NCBI GenBank assembly: GCA_023390155.1
Contig: JAEWDJ010000410.1
Coordinates: forward strand, 1-6,508
Origin: Actinomycetes bacterium
Lineage (GTDB): Bacteria; Actinomycetota; Actinomycetes; Actinomycetales; Microbacteriaceae
Direction of reading: 5' to 3'
Length of the DNA stretch: 6,508 nucleotides
Positions 1 to 6,248 of this stretch are shown piece by piece (position 1 is the stretch's first letter; every line of letters starts with the position of its first letter). Both the position numbers and the translations under genes were made by a program. The notes beneath the pieces were generated by a model. The model was not told where the DNA came from. It saw nothing but the letters and a program-made list of their open reading frames with translations, and did not search any database.

Positions 1-48
1 CGGGGGCCCTTGGGGGGCGCCCCCGGGGGGGGGGCGGCCGGGCGACCA
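1..48 (-). terminator. Low-complexity G/C hairpin after the dipeptidase stop (possible terminator or sequence-edge artefact)
   Basis: Just past the stop codon of the dipeptidase gene lies a run of almost pure G and C. Positions 13-24 form a perfect 12-bp palindrome (GGGGGCGCCCCC). Its C5 arm at 20-24 can also pair with the ten-G homopolymer at 25-34. There is no T-tract, which is common for actinobacterial terminators, so a hairpin terminator for the minus-strand operon is possible. Equally, a G10 run at the very end of the window could be a low-quality contig edge. No gene is visible here. Confidence 0.25.
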
Positions 49-1401
49 TCACATGGCCGCGGAGACCTTGCGCACGAAGAGCGTCTGCGCGACGATCATC
101 CGCTGGATCTCCGCCGGGTCGACCGACTCGTCGGAGGCGTGGATGCGGGACTGCTTGGTGTCCTCGGCTCCCCACAGCACGATGGCGGCGTCGGGGGCGA
201 CCTTCTTGAGCGAGGCGACGAGCGGGATGGACGCCCCGCTGCCGATGGACTCCACGTCGCGGCCGTACGCCTCCCGCAGCGCGTCGGTCGCCGCCTCGAT
301 GGCGGGGTGCGACTCGTCCACGGCGAACGCGTGGCCCACCTTCACCTTCTCGACCTCGACGACGCAGTTCCAGGGCCGCTGCGACCGCAGGTGCGCCATG
401 AGCGCGTCCAGCTGCGCGTCGCCGTCGGAGCCGGGGACGATGCGCATCGAGAGCTTCGCGGTCACCGCGGGGAGGAGGACATTCGAGGCCTCGGCGGTGG
501 TCGGCAGGTCCATCCCGAGCACGGTCACCGACGGCTTCGCCCAGATGCGGTCGGACAGGGAGCCGGTACCCAGGTAGTCGACGCCGGGCAGGATCGAGGA
601 CCCCTCGCGGTACACCGGCTCGTCCATGTCGGCGCCGCTCCACGCGGACGCGTCGACGCCGGGGATCACCGTGTCGCCGTTCCCGTCGTGCAGGGTGTCG
701 AGGATGCGGATCATCGCCGTCATCGCGTCGGGCGCCGCACCGCCGAACATCCCCGAGTGCACCGGGTTCGCCAGGGTGCGCACGGTCACGGTGCACGCGA
801 CGTCGCCGCGCAGCGCGGTCGTGAGCCCCGGGCGGCCCGCCTCCTGGCCGCCGATGTCGGCGATCACGGCGGCGTCGCAGGCGAACAGGTCCGGGTTGGC
901 CTCCACGAAGTCCTCGAGGTGCGAGATGGTCTCCTCCTCGCCCTCGACGAGGATCTTGACCCGGCAGGGCCGGTCCGGCCCGAGCAGTTTGAGCGTCGCG
1001 TAGTGGATGACCAGGCCGGACTTGTCGTCGGCGGCCCCGCGCCCCGCGATGCGGCCGTCGGCGCGCTCGGTCGGCTCGAACGGCTCGGTCGACCAGCCCT
1101 GGCTCGCGGGCGCCGGCTGCACGTCGTAGTGCGCGTAGAGCAGCACGGTCGGCGATCCCTCGGGACCCGGCAGGTCCGCGTACACGCACGGGTAGCCGCC
1201 CGGCACGTCGAGCAGCCGCACGCCGTCGGCGCCGGCGGACTCGAACAGGGCGACCACGGCCTCCCCCATCCTGTGCACGGGGTCGGGATCGAAGCCGGGG
1301 AAGGCGACCGACGGGATGCGCACCAGCGTCCCCAGCCGGTCGAGCACGTCGGGCATGAGCGCGCGTGCGCCCGTCTCGACGTCTGCTGCGGTGTCTGTCA
1401 T
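49..1401 (-). CDS. M20 family metallopeptidase, cytosolic CNDP2-like dipeptidase
   Basis: This 450-residue protein carries the complete di-metal signature of the M20 (ArgE/DapE/CNDP2-like) peptidases. The first ligand lies in YAHYDVQP (H91, with D93 behind it). The bridging Asp is D125 in GRGAADDKSG. The general base and ligand pair EE lies at 156-157 in VEGEEET. A further Asp ligand is D182, and the last His is H421 in RIHASDES. HSGMFGG (215-221) matches the dimerisation-domain His segment of carnosinase-type dipeptidases, which reaches across to the partner's active site. The residue roles are transferred from the family. No signal peptide is present, so it should act in the cytoplasm on short peptides or N-acyl amino acids; the substrate cannot be read from sequence. 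Length is normal for the family. The ATG at 1401 is preceded by GAGGAGAG four bases upstream. The gene lies 30 bp behind the Dcu-type transporter on the same strand and is probably co-transcribed. It appears intact. Confidence 0.93.
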   Translation of the reverse strand: MTDTAADVETGARALMPDVLDRLGTLVRIPSVAFPGFDPDPVHRMGEAVVALFESAGADGVRLLDVPGGYPCVYADLPGPEGSPTVLLYAHYDVQPAPASQGWSTEPFEPTERADGRIAGRGAADDKSGLVIHYATLKLLGPDRPCRVKILVEGEEETISHLEDFVEANPDLFACDAAVIADIGGQEAGRPGLTTALRGDVACTVTVRTLANPVHSGMFGGAAPDAMTAMIRILDTLHDGNGDTVIPGVDASAWSGADMDEPVYREGSSILPGVDYLGTGSLSDRIWAKPSVTVLGMDLPTTAEASNVLLPAVTAKLSMRIVPGSDGDAQLDALMAHLRSQRPWNCVVEVEKVKVGHAFAVDESHPAIEAATDALREAYGRDVESIGSGASIPLVASLKKVAPDAAIVLWGAEDTKQSRIHASDESVDPAEIQRMIVAQTLFVRKVSAAM

Positions 1402-1431
1402 GGTTCTCTCCTCACGGATCTGCTGCCGCGC

Positions 1432-2889
1432 TCAGCGCGGGATGACGAGTTGGATGAGCAGTCCCGAGACGACGACGGCGACCCAGGAGACGAGCATCGG
1501 GATGGTGAACGAGTGCCAGATCGGCACCTGGGTGAGCTTGGTCGACCCGGTGCGGTCGGTCTCGACGGCGGCGATCTGCGAGCCGTTGGCCGGGAACAGC
1601 CAGACGCCGATCAGCGACGGCCACATCGCGGTGATGACCCCCGGCGCGAGCCCCGCGGCGAGCGCGATCGGGATGAGCGTGTTCGTGGTCGCGGACTGGC
1701 TGGTCGTGAGGCCGCAGACGAGGAACAGCGCGACCGCGAGCAGCAGCGGCTGGGCCTGGATGAGCTCGCCGAGCGGTTTGATGATCGTGTCCTCGTTGGC
1801 GGAGATGAAGGTGTCGGCCATCCAGGCGATGCCGAACAGCGCGACCGCCGCGACGAATCCCGACCGCAGGAGGGGCTGCTCGACCACCAGCGACGGCTTC
1901 ACCCGCCGGACCAGGATGATGACCAGGGCCACGGTGAACATCACCATCTCGATGACGGTCGCCATCGGGATCGGCTCGAGTGCGCCCTCCTCGTCGGGGA
2001 AGGCCGGGCGGAGGGACGGGAAGAGGCCCAGCAGCACGACCAGGAGGGTGCCGACGACGAAGATGTACGCGGCCGTCGCGCCGCCCTTCGGCACCGGGTG
2101 CTCGATGCTCGATGCCTCGTCCTTGGTGAGGCGGCCGGTCCCGCGCGGCGGCTTGGTCTTCACGGCGGTCGTGCCGGCCGCTCCCTCGCCCGGGCCCGCT
2201 GCGGCGCCGACGGTCTCGGCGTACTTGGCCTGCAGCGAGGCCGGCACCTCGACGGTGCCCGCCTCGACGCGCTTCTGGAACACGGGGTCGGCCACGAGCT
2301 CCTTGCCGATCCGCTGCTGGACGAACGAGGTGACCAGGCAGGCGACGATCGCGGACGGGACCGTGATCGCGAGCACCTGCGGAAGCCCGAAGCCCTGCGA
2401 CTCCACCAGCACCAGGTAGGCCGCCATCGCCGCCGAGACCGGGCTGGCCGTGATGCCGAGGCCCGAGGTCACGGTGGAGGCGGCGAGCGCGCGCTCCGGG
2501 CGCTGGCCGTTGCGGTAGGCCGTCTCGTAGATCACCGGGATCAGCGCGAAGAAGATGTTCGAGGTGCCGGACAGCACGGTGAAGACGAACGCGACCAGCG
2601 GCGCCACGTAGGTCAGCCGTCGGGGGTTGCGCTGGATGATCTTCGACGCGATCGACACGAGGTAGTCGATGCCGCCCGCCGCCTGCATCGCGCTGGACGC
2701 GGTGATGACCGCGATGATGATGAAGAACGCGTCGATCGGCGGCGAGCCCGGCGGCAGCCGGAAGACGAACACGAGCACGGCGGTCCCCACCACGCCCCAC
2801 AGGCCGAGCCCGATCCCCCCGGTGCGGACGCCGAGGACGATGGCCCCGATCACCACGCACGCTTGGACGATCACCAGAAAGATCTCCAT
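1432..2889 (-). CDS. Dcu-family anaerobic C4-dicarboxylate transporter (DcuA/DcuB type)
   Basis: This 485-residue multi-spanning membrane protein aligns from memory along its length with E. coli DcuA. Conserved stretches include SAMQAAGGIDYLV (66-78), RNPRRLTYVAPLVAF (87-101), SGTSNIFFALIPVI (107-120), ITASPVSAA (146-154), DPVFQKRVEAG (201-211), AWMADTF (355-361), and near the C-terminus AAVETDRTGSTKL (440-452) followed by a final hydrophobic helix. Family members exchange or import fumarate, malate, succinate or aspartate. The exact substrate and oxygen dependence here are unknown. The start is placed at ATG 2889, with GGGGAGG six bases upstream. A longer frame from 2928 would add 13 non-hydrophobic residues without a comparable ribosome site. 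The oddity is an Ala/Gly/Lys-rich central loop at about 218-268, roughly 40 residues longer than in DcuA. It is probably the first gene of an operon with the M20 dipeptidase. Confidence 0.92.
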   Translation of the reverse strand: MEIFLVIVQACVVIGAIVLGVRTGGIGLGLWGVVGTAVLVFVFRLPPGSPPIDAFFIIIAVITASSAMQAAGGIDYLVSIASKIIQRNPRRLTYVAPLVAFVFTVLSGTSNIFFALIPVIYETAYRNGQRPERALAASTVTSGLGITASPVSAAMAAYLVLVESQGFGLPQVLAITVPSAIVACLVTSFVQQRIGKELVADPVFQKRVEAGTVEVPASLQAKYAETVGAAAGPGEGAAGTTAVKTKPPRGTGRLTKDEASSIEHPVPKGGATAAYIFVVGTLLVVLLGLFPSLRPAFPDEEGALEPIPMATVIEMVMFTVALVIILVRRVKPSLVVEQPLLRSGFVAAVALFGIAWMADTFISANEDTIIKPLGELIQAQPLLLAVALFLVCGLTTSQSATTNTLIPIALAAGLAPGVITAMWPSLIGVWLFPANGSQIAAVETDRTGSTKLTQVPIWHSFTIPMLVSWVAVVVSGLLIQLVIPR

Positions 2890-2988
2890 GACGAACCTCC
2901 CCGTTCGGCCACAGGATGCACCACGCACCGCTCGATGGGAAGGACCGTCTTCGGCCGCCGCGGCGCGTGGGCCACCCGCGCAGAACGG

Positions 2989-3000
2989 GTCTGGCCAGAC
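2989..3000. promoter_or_regulatory. 12-bp perfect palindrome in the divergent intergenic region, candidate operator
   Basis: GTCTGGCCAGAC is self-complementary over all 12 bases. It lies between two divergently transcribed transporter genes, about 100 bp from the dcu start and 66 bp from the permease start. It overlaps the possible -35 of the permease promoter, where a repressor would act. A second dyad follows at 3008-3022 (GACGG, 5-base spacer, CCGTC). No regulator gene is in the window to pair it with. In such GC-rich DNA a palindrome of this length can arise by chance, so this is only a candidate. Confidence 0.35.
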
Positions 3001-3021
3001 GTCGTCCGACGGCGGTACCGT
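2992..3021 (+). promoter_or_regulatory. Candidate promoter for the APC permease gene
   Basis: TACCGT at 3016-3021 fits the loose actinobacterial -10 pattern TANNNT. TGGCCA at 2992-2997, 18 bases upstream, is a weak -35 with little resemblance to TTGACA. The predicted transcript would begin near 3028, leaving a leader of about 38 bases with the ribosome site GAGGGAGG at 3051-3058. The -10 lies inside the dyad at 3008-3022. On the other strand, only a poor candidate (TTCCCA, 17 bases, CATCCT) was seen for the dcu operon. Confidence 0.3.
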
Positions 3022-3065
3022 CTGCTCGCCGGGCCGGGAGGCCGGAGAGCGAGGGAGGCTGCGCG

Positions 3066-4394
3066 ATGAGCACGACGCAGGGGACGCGCCGCATGACGGT
3101 GCTGCAGGCGACCTTCATCGGCGTCGGCTCGATGGTCGGCGCCGGCATCTTCGCCCTCCTCGGCGCGGCGGGCGCGGTGGCCGGCTCGGCGGTCTGGCTG
3201 TCGTTCCTCATCGCCGGGGCGATCGCGGGCCTGCAGGGGTACTCCTTCGCCCGGCTGGGCTCCAAGTACCCGTCGGGAGGCGGCATCCTCACCTTCCTCT
3301 CGAAAGGCTTCGGGGAGGGCCACATCGCCGGCATCGGCGCCTGGCTGTTCTTCACCGCCGGCTCCATCGTGGTCGCGATGATCGCCACCTCCTTCGGCGG
3401 CTACGCCTCCTCCGTCGTCGCCGGCAGCGACCCGTTCTGGGCGAAGGTCCTGGCCGTCGCCCTCATCCTCGTCATGTCGGGGCTCAACGCCGTCGGCTCC
3501 AGCGCCGTCGCGCGGGTGCAGTCGGTGATCGTGACGGTCGTGCTCGTGATCCTCGTCGTCTTCGCCGTCGTCACCATCGCGGGGTGGGATCCGTCCCTCC
3601 TGGCCCCCTCCGGCTACCCCGGCTGGCGCGAGATCGTCTCGAGCGTCGCCCTGACGTTCTTCGCCTTCCTCGGCTTCGGCGTCATCACGTTCACCGCGAA
3701 GGATCTGCCGCACCCGTCGCGGCAGCTCCCCCGCGCGATCGCCTTCGCCCTGCTCATCGCCACGACCGTCTACGTCGCCGTCTCCCTCGGCGTCTTCGGC
3801 ACCCTCACCGCCGACGAGGTCGTGAGGTACGGAGCGACGGCGCTCGCCGAGGCGGCCAAGCCGACGCTCGGCCAGGCGGGCTACGTGCTCATGGTGATCA
3901 CGGCCCTCTTCTCGACCACGGGCGCGGTCAACGCCGGCCTCTACCCGTCGATCGGGATGACGCGCCACCTCGCCCGGGTGGGCCAGTTCCCGGTGTTCTT
4001 CGGCCGCACCCTCGGCCCGTTCCCGGCGGGTCTGCTCGTCATGGCCGCTCTCGCGATCGTCCTGGTCGTCGGCTTCGACCTCAACGCGATCGCCTCCATC
4101 GGCAGCGCGGTCGCCCTCCTCGTCTTCTCCGCCGTGAGCGTCGCCCACCTGCGCCTGCGCCACGAGACGCGCGCCAGCCTGATCGTCCTCCTCGTCGGCC
4201 TCGTCGCGACGCTCGGTACCTTCGTCGTCTTCTGCACCACGACCCTGGTGGAGGAGCCCGCCACCGCGATCGCGCTGGTCGCGATCGTGGCGCTCGCGAT
4301 CGTGATCGACGCCGTGTGGAAGAGCGTGCGGGCGCGCCGCGACACGGACGCGGCGGCGGAGGCACCGCAGGCCCCGGACGGGTCCCGGCCGTAG
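3066..4394 (+). CDS. APC superfamily amino acid permease
   Basis: This 442-residue hydrophobic protein has about 12 predicted membrane helices and belongs to the amino acid-polyamine-organocation superfamily. The hallmark unwound first helix is GVGSMVGAGIF (19-29), whose backbone binds the amino and carboxyl groups of the substrate in this fold. GSKYPSGGGILTFL (65-78) matches the family's second-to-third helix segment. FFAFLGFGVITFTAKDLPHP (198-217) matches the broken sixth helix and the loop after it. The C-terminal 25 residues are a polar Arg/Ala/Asp-rich tail, presumably cytoplasmic. It should import an amino acid or related cation by proton symport or exchange; the substrate is not predictable. 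The start at ATG 3066 is chosen because GAGGGAGG lies seven bases upstream; the open frame back to 2916 encodes an Arg/Pro-rich, non-membrane stretch. The gene is divergent from the Dcu transporter operon and converges on the NTF2-like gene. Confidence 0.92.
   Translation: MSTTQGTRRMTVLQATFIGVGSMVGAGIFALLGAAGAVAGSAVWLSFLIAGAIAGLQGYSFARLGSKYPSGGGILTFLSKGFGEGHIAGIGAWLFFTAGSIVVAMIATSFGGYASSVVAGSDPFWAKVLAVALILVMSGLNAVGSSAVARVQSVIVTVVLVILVVFAVVTIAGWDPSLLAPSGYPGWREIVSSVALTFFAFLGFGVITFTAKDLPHPSRQLPRAIAFALLIATTVYVAVSLGVFGTLTADEVVRYGATALAEAAKPTLGQAGYVLMVITALFSTTGAVNAGLYPSIGMTRHLARVGQFPVFFGRTLGPFPAGLLVMAALAIVLVVGFDLNAIASIGSAVALLVFSAVSVAHLRLRHETRASLIVLLVGLVATLGTFVVFCTTTLVEEPATAIALVAIVALAIVIDAVWKSVRARRDTDAAAEAPQAPDGSRP
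4266..4310 (+). repeat. Three imperfect 15-bp direct repeats inside the last permease helix
   Basis: Units start at 4266, 4281 and 4296, each beginning GCGATCG. They encode AIALV, AIVAL and AIVID in the final transmembrane helix of the permease. The periodicity keeps the frame and probably reflects biased Ala/Ile/Val codon choice or a small past duplication. No separate function is indicated. Confidence 0.4.
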
Positions 4395-4424
4395 GGGTTC
4401 TCCGACCGACGCCGTCCACCGCCG

Positions 4425-4760
4425 TCAGCCCGTCGGCGCGATCACCAGCCTCCCGATCCGCCCGTCCCGCAGCACGAACGTCATCGGCCCGGTGCCGTTG
4501 TAGCCGTCCCCCGAGACCGTCAGCTCGACCTCGGCGGTGCTCGGCCCCGTCCACCGCCAGCCCACCAGCGTGAACCGACTGTGGACGCCGATGTTGTCGG
4601 TGCGATCCCAGGAGCGCACGCCGTCGTGCCCGCGGAAGACGCGGCCCCAGTCGTTCAGCTCCGCGTCGTCGGTGAACGCGTCCACGAACGCGTCGGAGTC
4701 CGCGTCGTTCGTCGCCCGGATGAACGCGGCGATGGGTTCGGGCAGCTGCTCGTCGGTCAT
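4425..4760 (-). CDS. SnoaL-like / NTF2-like family protein
   Basis: This small soluble protein of 111 residues has the layout of the SnoaL/NTF2-like cone fold. Two N-terminal helices (about 6-29) include FIRATNDADSDAFVDAFTDD. They are followed by DAELNDWGRVFRGHDGVRSW (32-51), typical of the helix-strand region lining the pocket, and by strands ending in VSGDGYNGTGPMTFVLRDG (82-100). The fold includes isomerases, cyclases, dehydratases and pure binding proteins. Polar residues such as D33, N36, D37, W38 and H60 could face the cavity, but no reaction can be assigned. The start codon overlaps the ATPase stop by 4 bp (ATGA at 4757-4760), with AAGGGA four bases upstream, which indicates translational coupling. 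It has no signal peptide, so it is probably cytoplasmic. Fold confidence is good; function is unknown. Confidence 0.82.
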   Translation of the reverse strand: MTDEQLPEPIAAFIRATNDADSDAFVDAFTDDAELNDWGRVFRGHDGVRSWDRTDNIGVHSRFTLVGWRWTGPSTAEVELTVSGDGYNGTGPMTFVLRDGRIGRLVIAPTG

Positions 4761-6163
4761 GGTGTCCCTTCGTGGTCGTCGAGCCCGGTCCCGTCGCCCG
4801 TGGAGACGCCGAGCAGGGTCCGGGTGAGCGCCTCGCGCTGCGACAGGAGGTCGTCGAGCGCGGTCGCGAGGTCGGCATCGCCCGGCTGCTCGCCGCGCAC
4901 GGCGGCCGCGAGCACGCTCCGGCGCATGAGCTCCTTGGCGAAGGAGCCGGTCGTGCCGCCCGCCGCGCGCGCGGCCCGCTCGATGGCGTCCGCGCTGAAC
5001 GGGAGGCCGTCGCCGTAGCGGCGGAACAGCCGGACGCGCTCCTCATCCCCCGGCAGTGCGATCTCCACGGCGAGGTCGACGCGGCCCGGGCGGTCGGCGA
5101 GCGCCCGCTCCAGCACCTCCACCCGGTTGGTCGTCATCACGAACGCGACGTCCGCGTCCCCATCGAGGCCGTCGAGGGCGTCGAGCACCTCGAACAGCAG
5201 CGGCTGCGGCGAGGTGTGGCGCTCCATGGCCACCAGGTCGATGTCCTCCAGCACGACGATCGAGGGCTGGAAGGTGCGGGCGAGCTCGGCGGCGACGCCG
5301 ATCGCGGCGATGCTCGCACCGGTCAGCACCACCGCGGTCACGCCCGGCGTCCGCGACAGGAGGTGGCGGACCGTCAGGGTCTTGCCCGTGCCGGGCGGCC
5401 CGTAGAGCAGCACGCCCCGCTTGAGGTGCTGGCCCGCCGCGCTCAGCACGCCGCTCTGCTCGCCGATCCCGACCACATGCTCGACCACCCGGTCGAGCAC
5501 CCCCTCGCCCAGCACGATCTCCTCGGCCCGGACCGTCGGCCGGGCCAGGAACGTGGCACCCGCCTCGGCGCCGTACTGCGAACGCTCGAGCGACAGCACC
5601 TGTCCGCGCAGCACGCTCCGCTCCACCATCAGCGCGCGCACGCGCTCCAGGAACCGCATGACCCGCTCGGGGTCGGCGCCCATCACCTCGAGCTCGGCCG
5701 CGTTGCGACCGTAGTTGGGCTTGGCGCTGCGCTGCACGACGGCGAGCGGATCGCCCTCGAAGACCAGGAGCCGGAGCCCGAACGACACCGTCTGGCGGGA
5801 GCCGTGCGGCCCGGTCGCCCGGGCGGTGTACGTGACCGGGCCGAGCGCCCAGCGCATTCCAGCGTTCGCGAGCAGCTCCGGCATCGCGCTGTGGAACCGC
5901 TGCTCGCCGCCGCCGATGCCGAGCAGGGCGGAGCCGCTCCCGTGCGCCAGCTCCTCCAGCGCGAGGTCGGCGTCCACCAGCCGGTGGTCGGCGAACGTCT
6001 CGGAGACCACGGGAAGAGCGGTGGGATCGACGCCCAGATGCTCCGCCACCCGTTCGCCGACCGGCGTCACCGCCGACCGCTGCTCGGCCGCCGTCAGATC
6101 GTTCGCGTGCTGGATGTAGCGCGCCAGCGCGCGCATCACCTCGCGATCCGCTTCGTCGAGCAT
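4757..6163 (-). CDS. AAA+ family ATPase with an uncharacterised N-terminal region
   Basis: This 468-residue protein has one AAA domain with every core motif in place: Walker A GPPGTGKT (255-262), Walker B IVVLEDID (302-309), sensor 1 TTNR (344-347), arginine fingers in DRPGR (R358, R361), and a sensor-2 helix TGSFAKELMRR (405-415). The module resembles the FtsH/Cdc48 classical AAA clade, but no protease or second AAA domain follows. Residues 1-210 are not recognised. They look helical at first (1-75), then strand-rich (about 105-145), then a helical linker (about 165-195) leading to SQYGAEAGATFLARP before the AAA core. It is presumably a hexameric remodelling or unfolding ATPase in the cytoplasm; the substrate is unknown. 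ATG 6163 is the first possible in-frame start: a TAG stop occurs about 90 bases upstream and no other ATG, GTG or TTG lies between. The ribosome site AAGGGGGAGGG abuts it. It is coupled to the NTF2-like gene downstream. Confidence 0.88.
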   Translation of the reverse strand: MLDEADREVMRALARYIQHANDLTAAEQRSAVTPVGERVAEHLGVDPTALPVVSETFADHRLVDADLALEELAHGSGSALLGIGGGEQRFHSAMPELLANAGMRWALGPVTYTARATGPHGSRQTVSFGLRLLVFEGDPLAVVQRSAKPNYGRNAAELEVMGADPERVMRFLERVRALMVERSVLRGQVLSLERSQYGAEAGATFLARPTVRAEEIVLGEGVLDRVVEHVVGIGEQSGVLSAAGQHLKRGVLLYGPPGTGKTLTVRHLLSRTPGVTAVVLTGASIAAIGVAAELARTFQPSIVVLEDIDLVAMERHTSPQPLLFEVLDALDGLDGDADVAFVMTTNRVEVLERALADRPGRVDLAVEIALPGDEERVRLFRRYGDGLPFSADAIERAARAAGGTTGSFAKELMRRSVLAAAVRGEQPGDADLATALDDLLSQREALTRTLLGVSTGDGTGLDDHEGTP

Positions 6164-6174
6164 CCCTCCCCCTT

Positions 6175-6228
6175 CGTGCCGCCGTCCGCAATCGTGCAGC
6201 CGTCGGCAATCGTGCCGCCATCCGCGTC
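6175..6228. repeat. 18-bp imperfect tandem repeat, three units, upstream of the AAA+ gene
   Basis: Units at 6175-6192, 6193-6210 and 6211-6228 follow the plus-strand pattern CGTGCMGCCRTCSGCAAT, with the last unit diverging at its final four bases (CGTC, matching AAT nowhere but the frame). Units 1 and 2 differ at two positions. The core CGTGCC recurs at 6238 and 6258, the latter inside the 3' end of the upstream gene, so the array may have grown from that gene's end. It fills most of the 85-bp gap between the upstream stop and the ATPase start, where transcription or translation signals would sit. Role unknown. Confidence 0.6.
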
Positions 6229-6248
6229 CGGTACCCCCGTGCCGTCCC

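Noticed and set aside
2889..2928. Longer N-terminus for the Dcu transporter starting at 2928
   Set aside because: The 13 extra residues are polar and Arg/Gly-rich, unlike the hydrophobic start of Dcu proteins, and ATG 2889 has a well-placed GGGGAGG ribosome site.
10..3069. A 1019-codon plus-strand open frame
   Set aside because: It lies antisense to the M20 dipeptidase and Dcu transporter genes, which have unmistakable family motifs. Its translation is Arg/Gly/His/Asp-rich with no recognisable domain, as expected for the complementary frame of high-GC coding DNA.
1412..3388. A 658-codon minus-strand open frame overlapping the Dcu gene in another frame
   Set aside because: It reads as Arg/Gly/Pro-rich sequence while the frame of 1432-2889 is a clear Dcu transporter, and it crosses the start of the permease gene on the other strand.
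4395..4436. Possible bidirectional terminator between the convergent permease and NTF2-like genes (CCGACG at 4406-4411 with CGTCGG at 4431-4436)
   Set aside because: The stem is only 6 bp with a 19-base loop, extends into the NTF2-like coding end and has no T-tract. It is too weak to call.
4413..4558. A 12-base direct repeat CCGTCCACCGCC at 4413 and 4547
   Set aside because: Two copies of a C-rich 12-mer are not surprising in this composition. One copy is inside the NTF2-like gene, and no target duplication or mobile gene is nearby.
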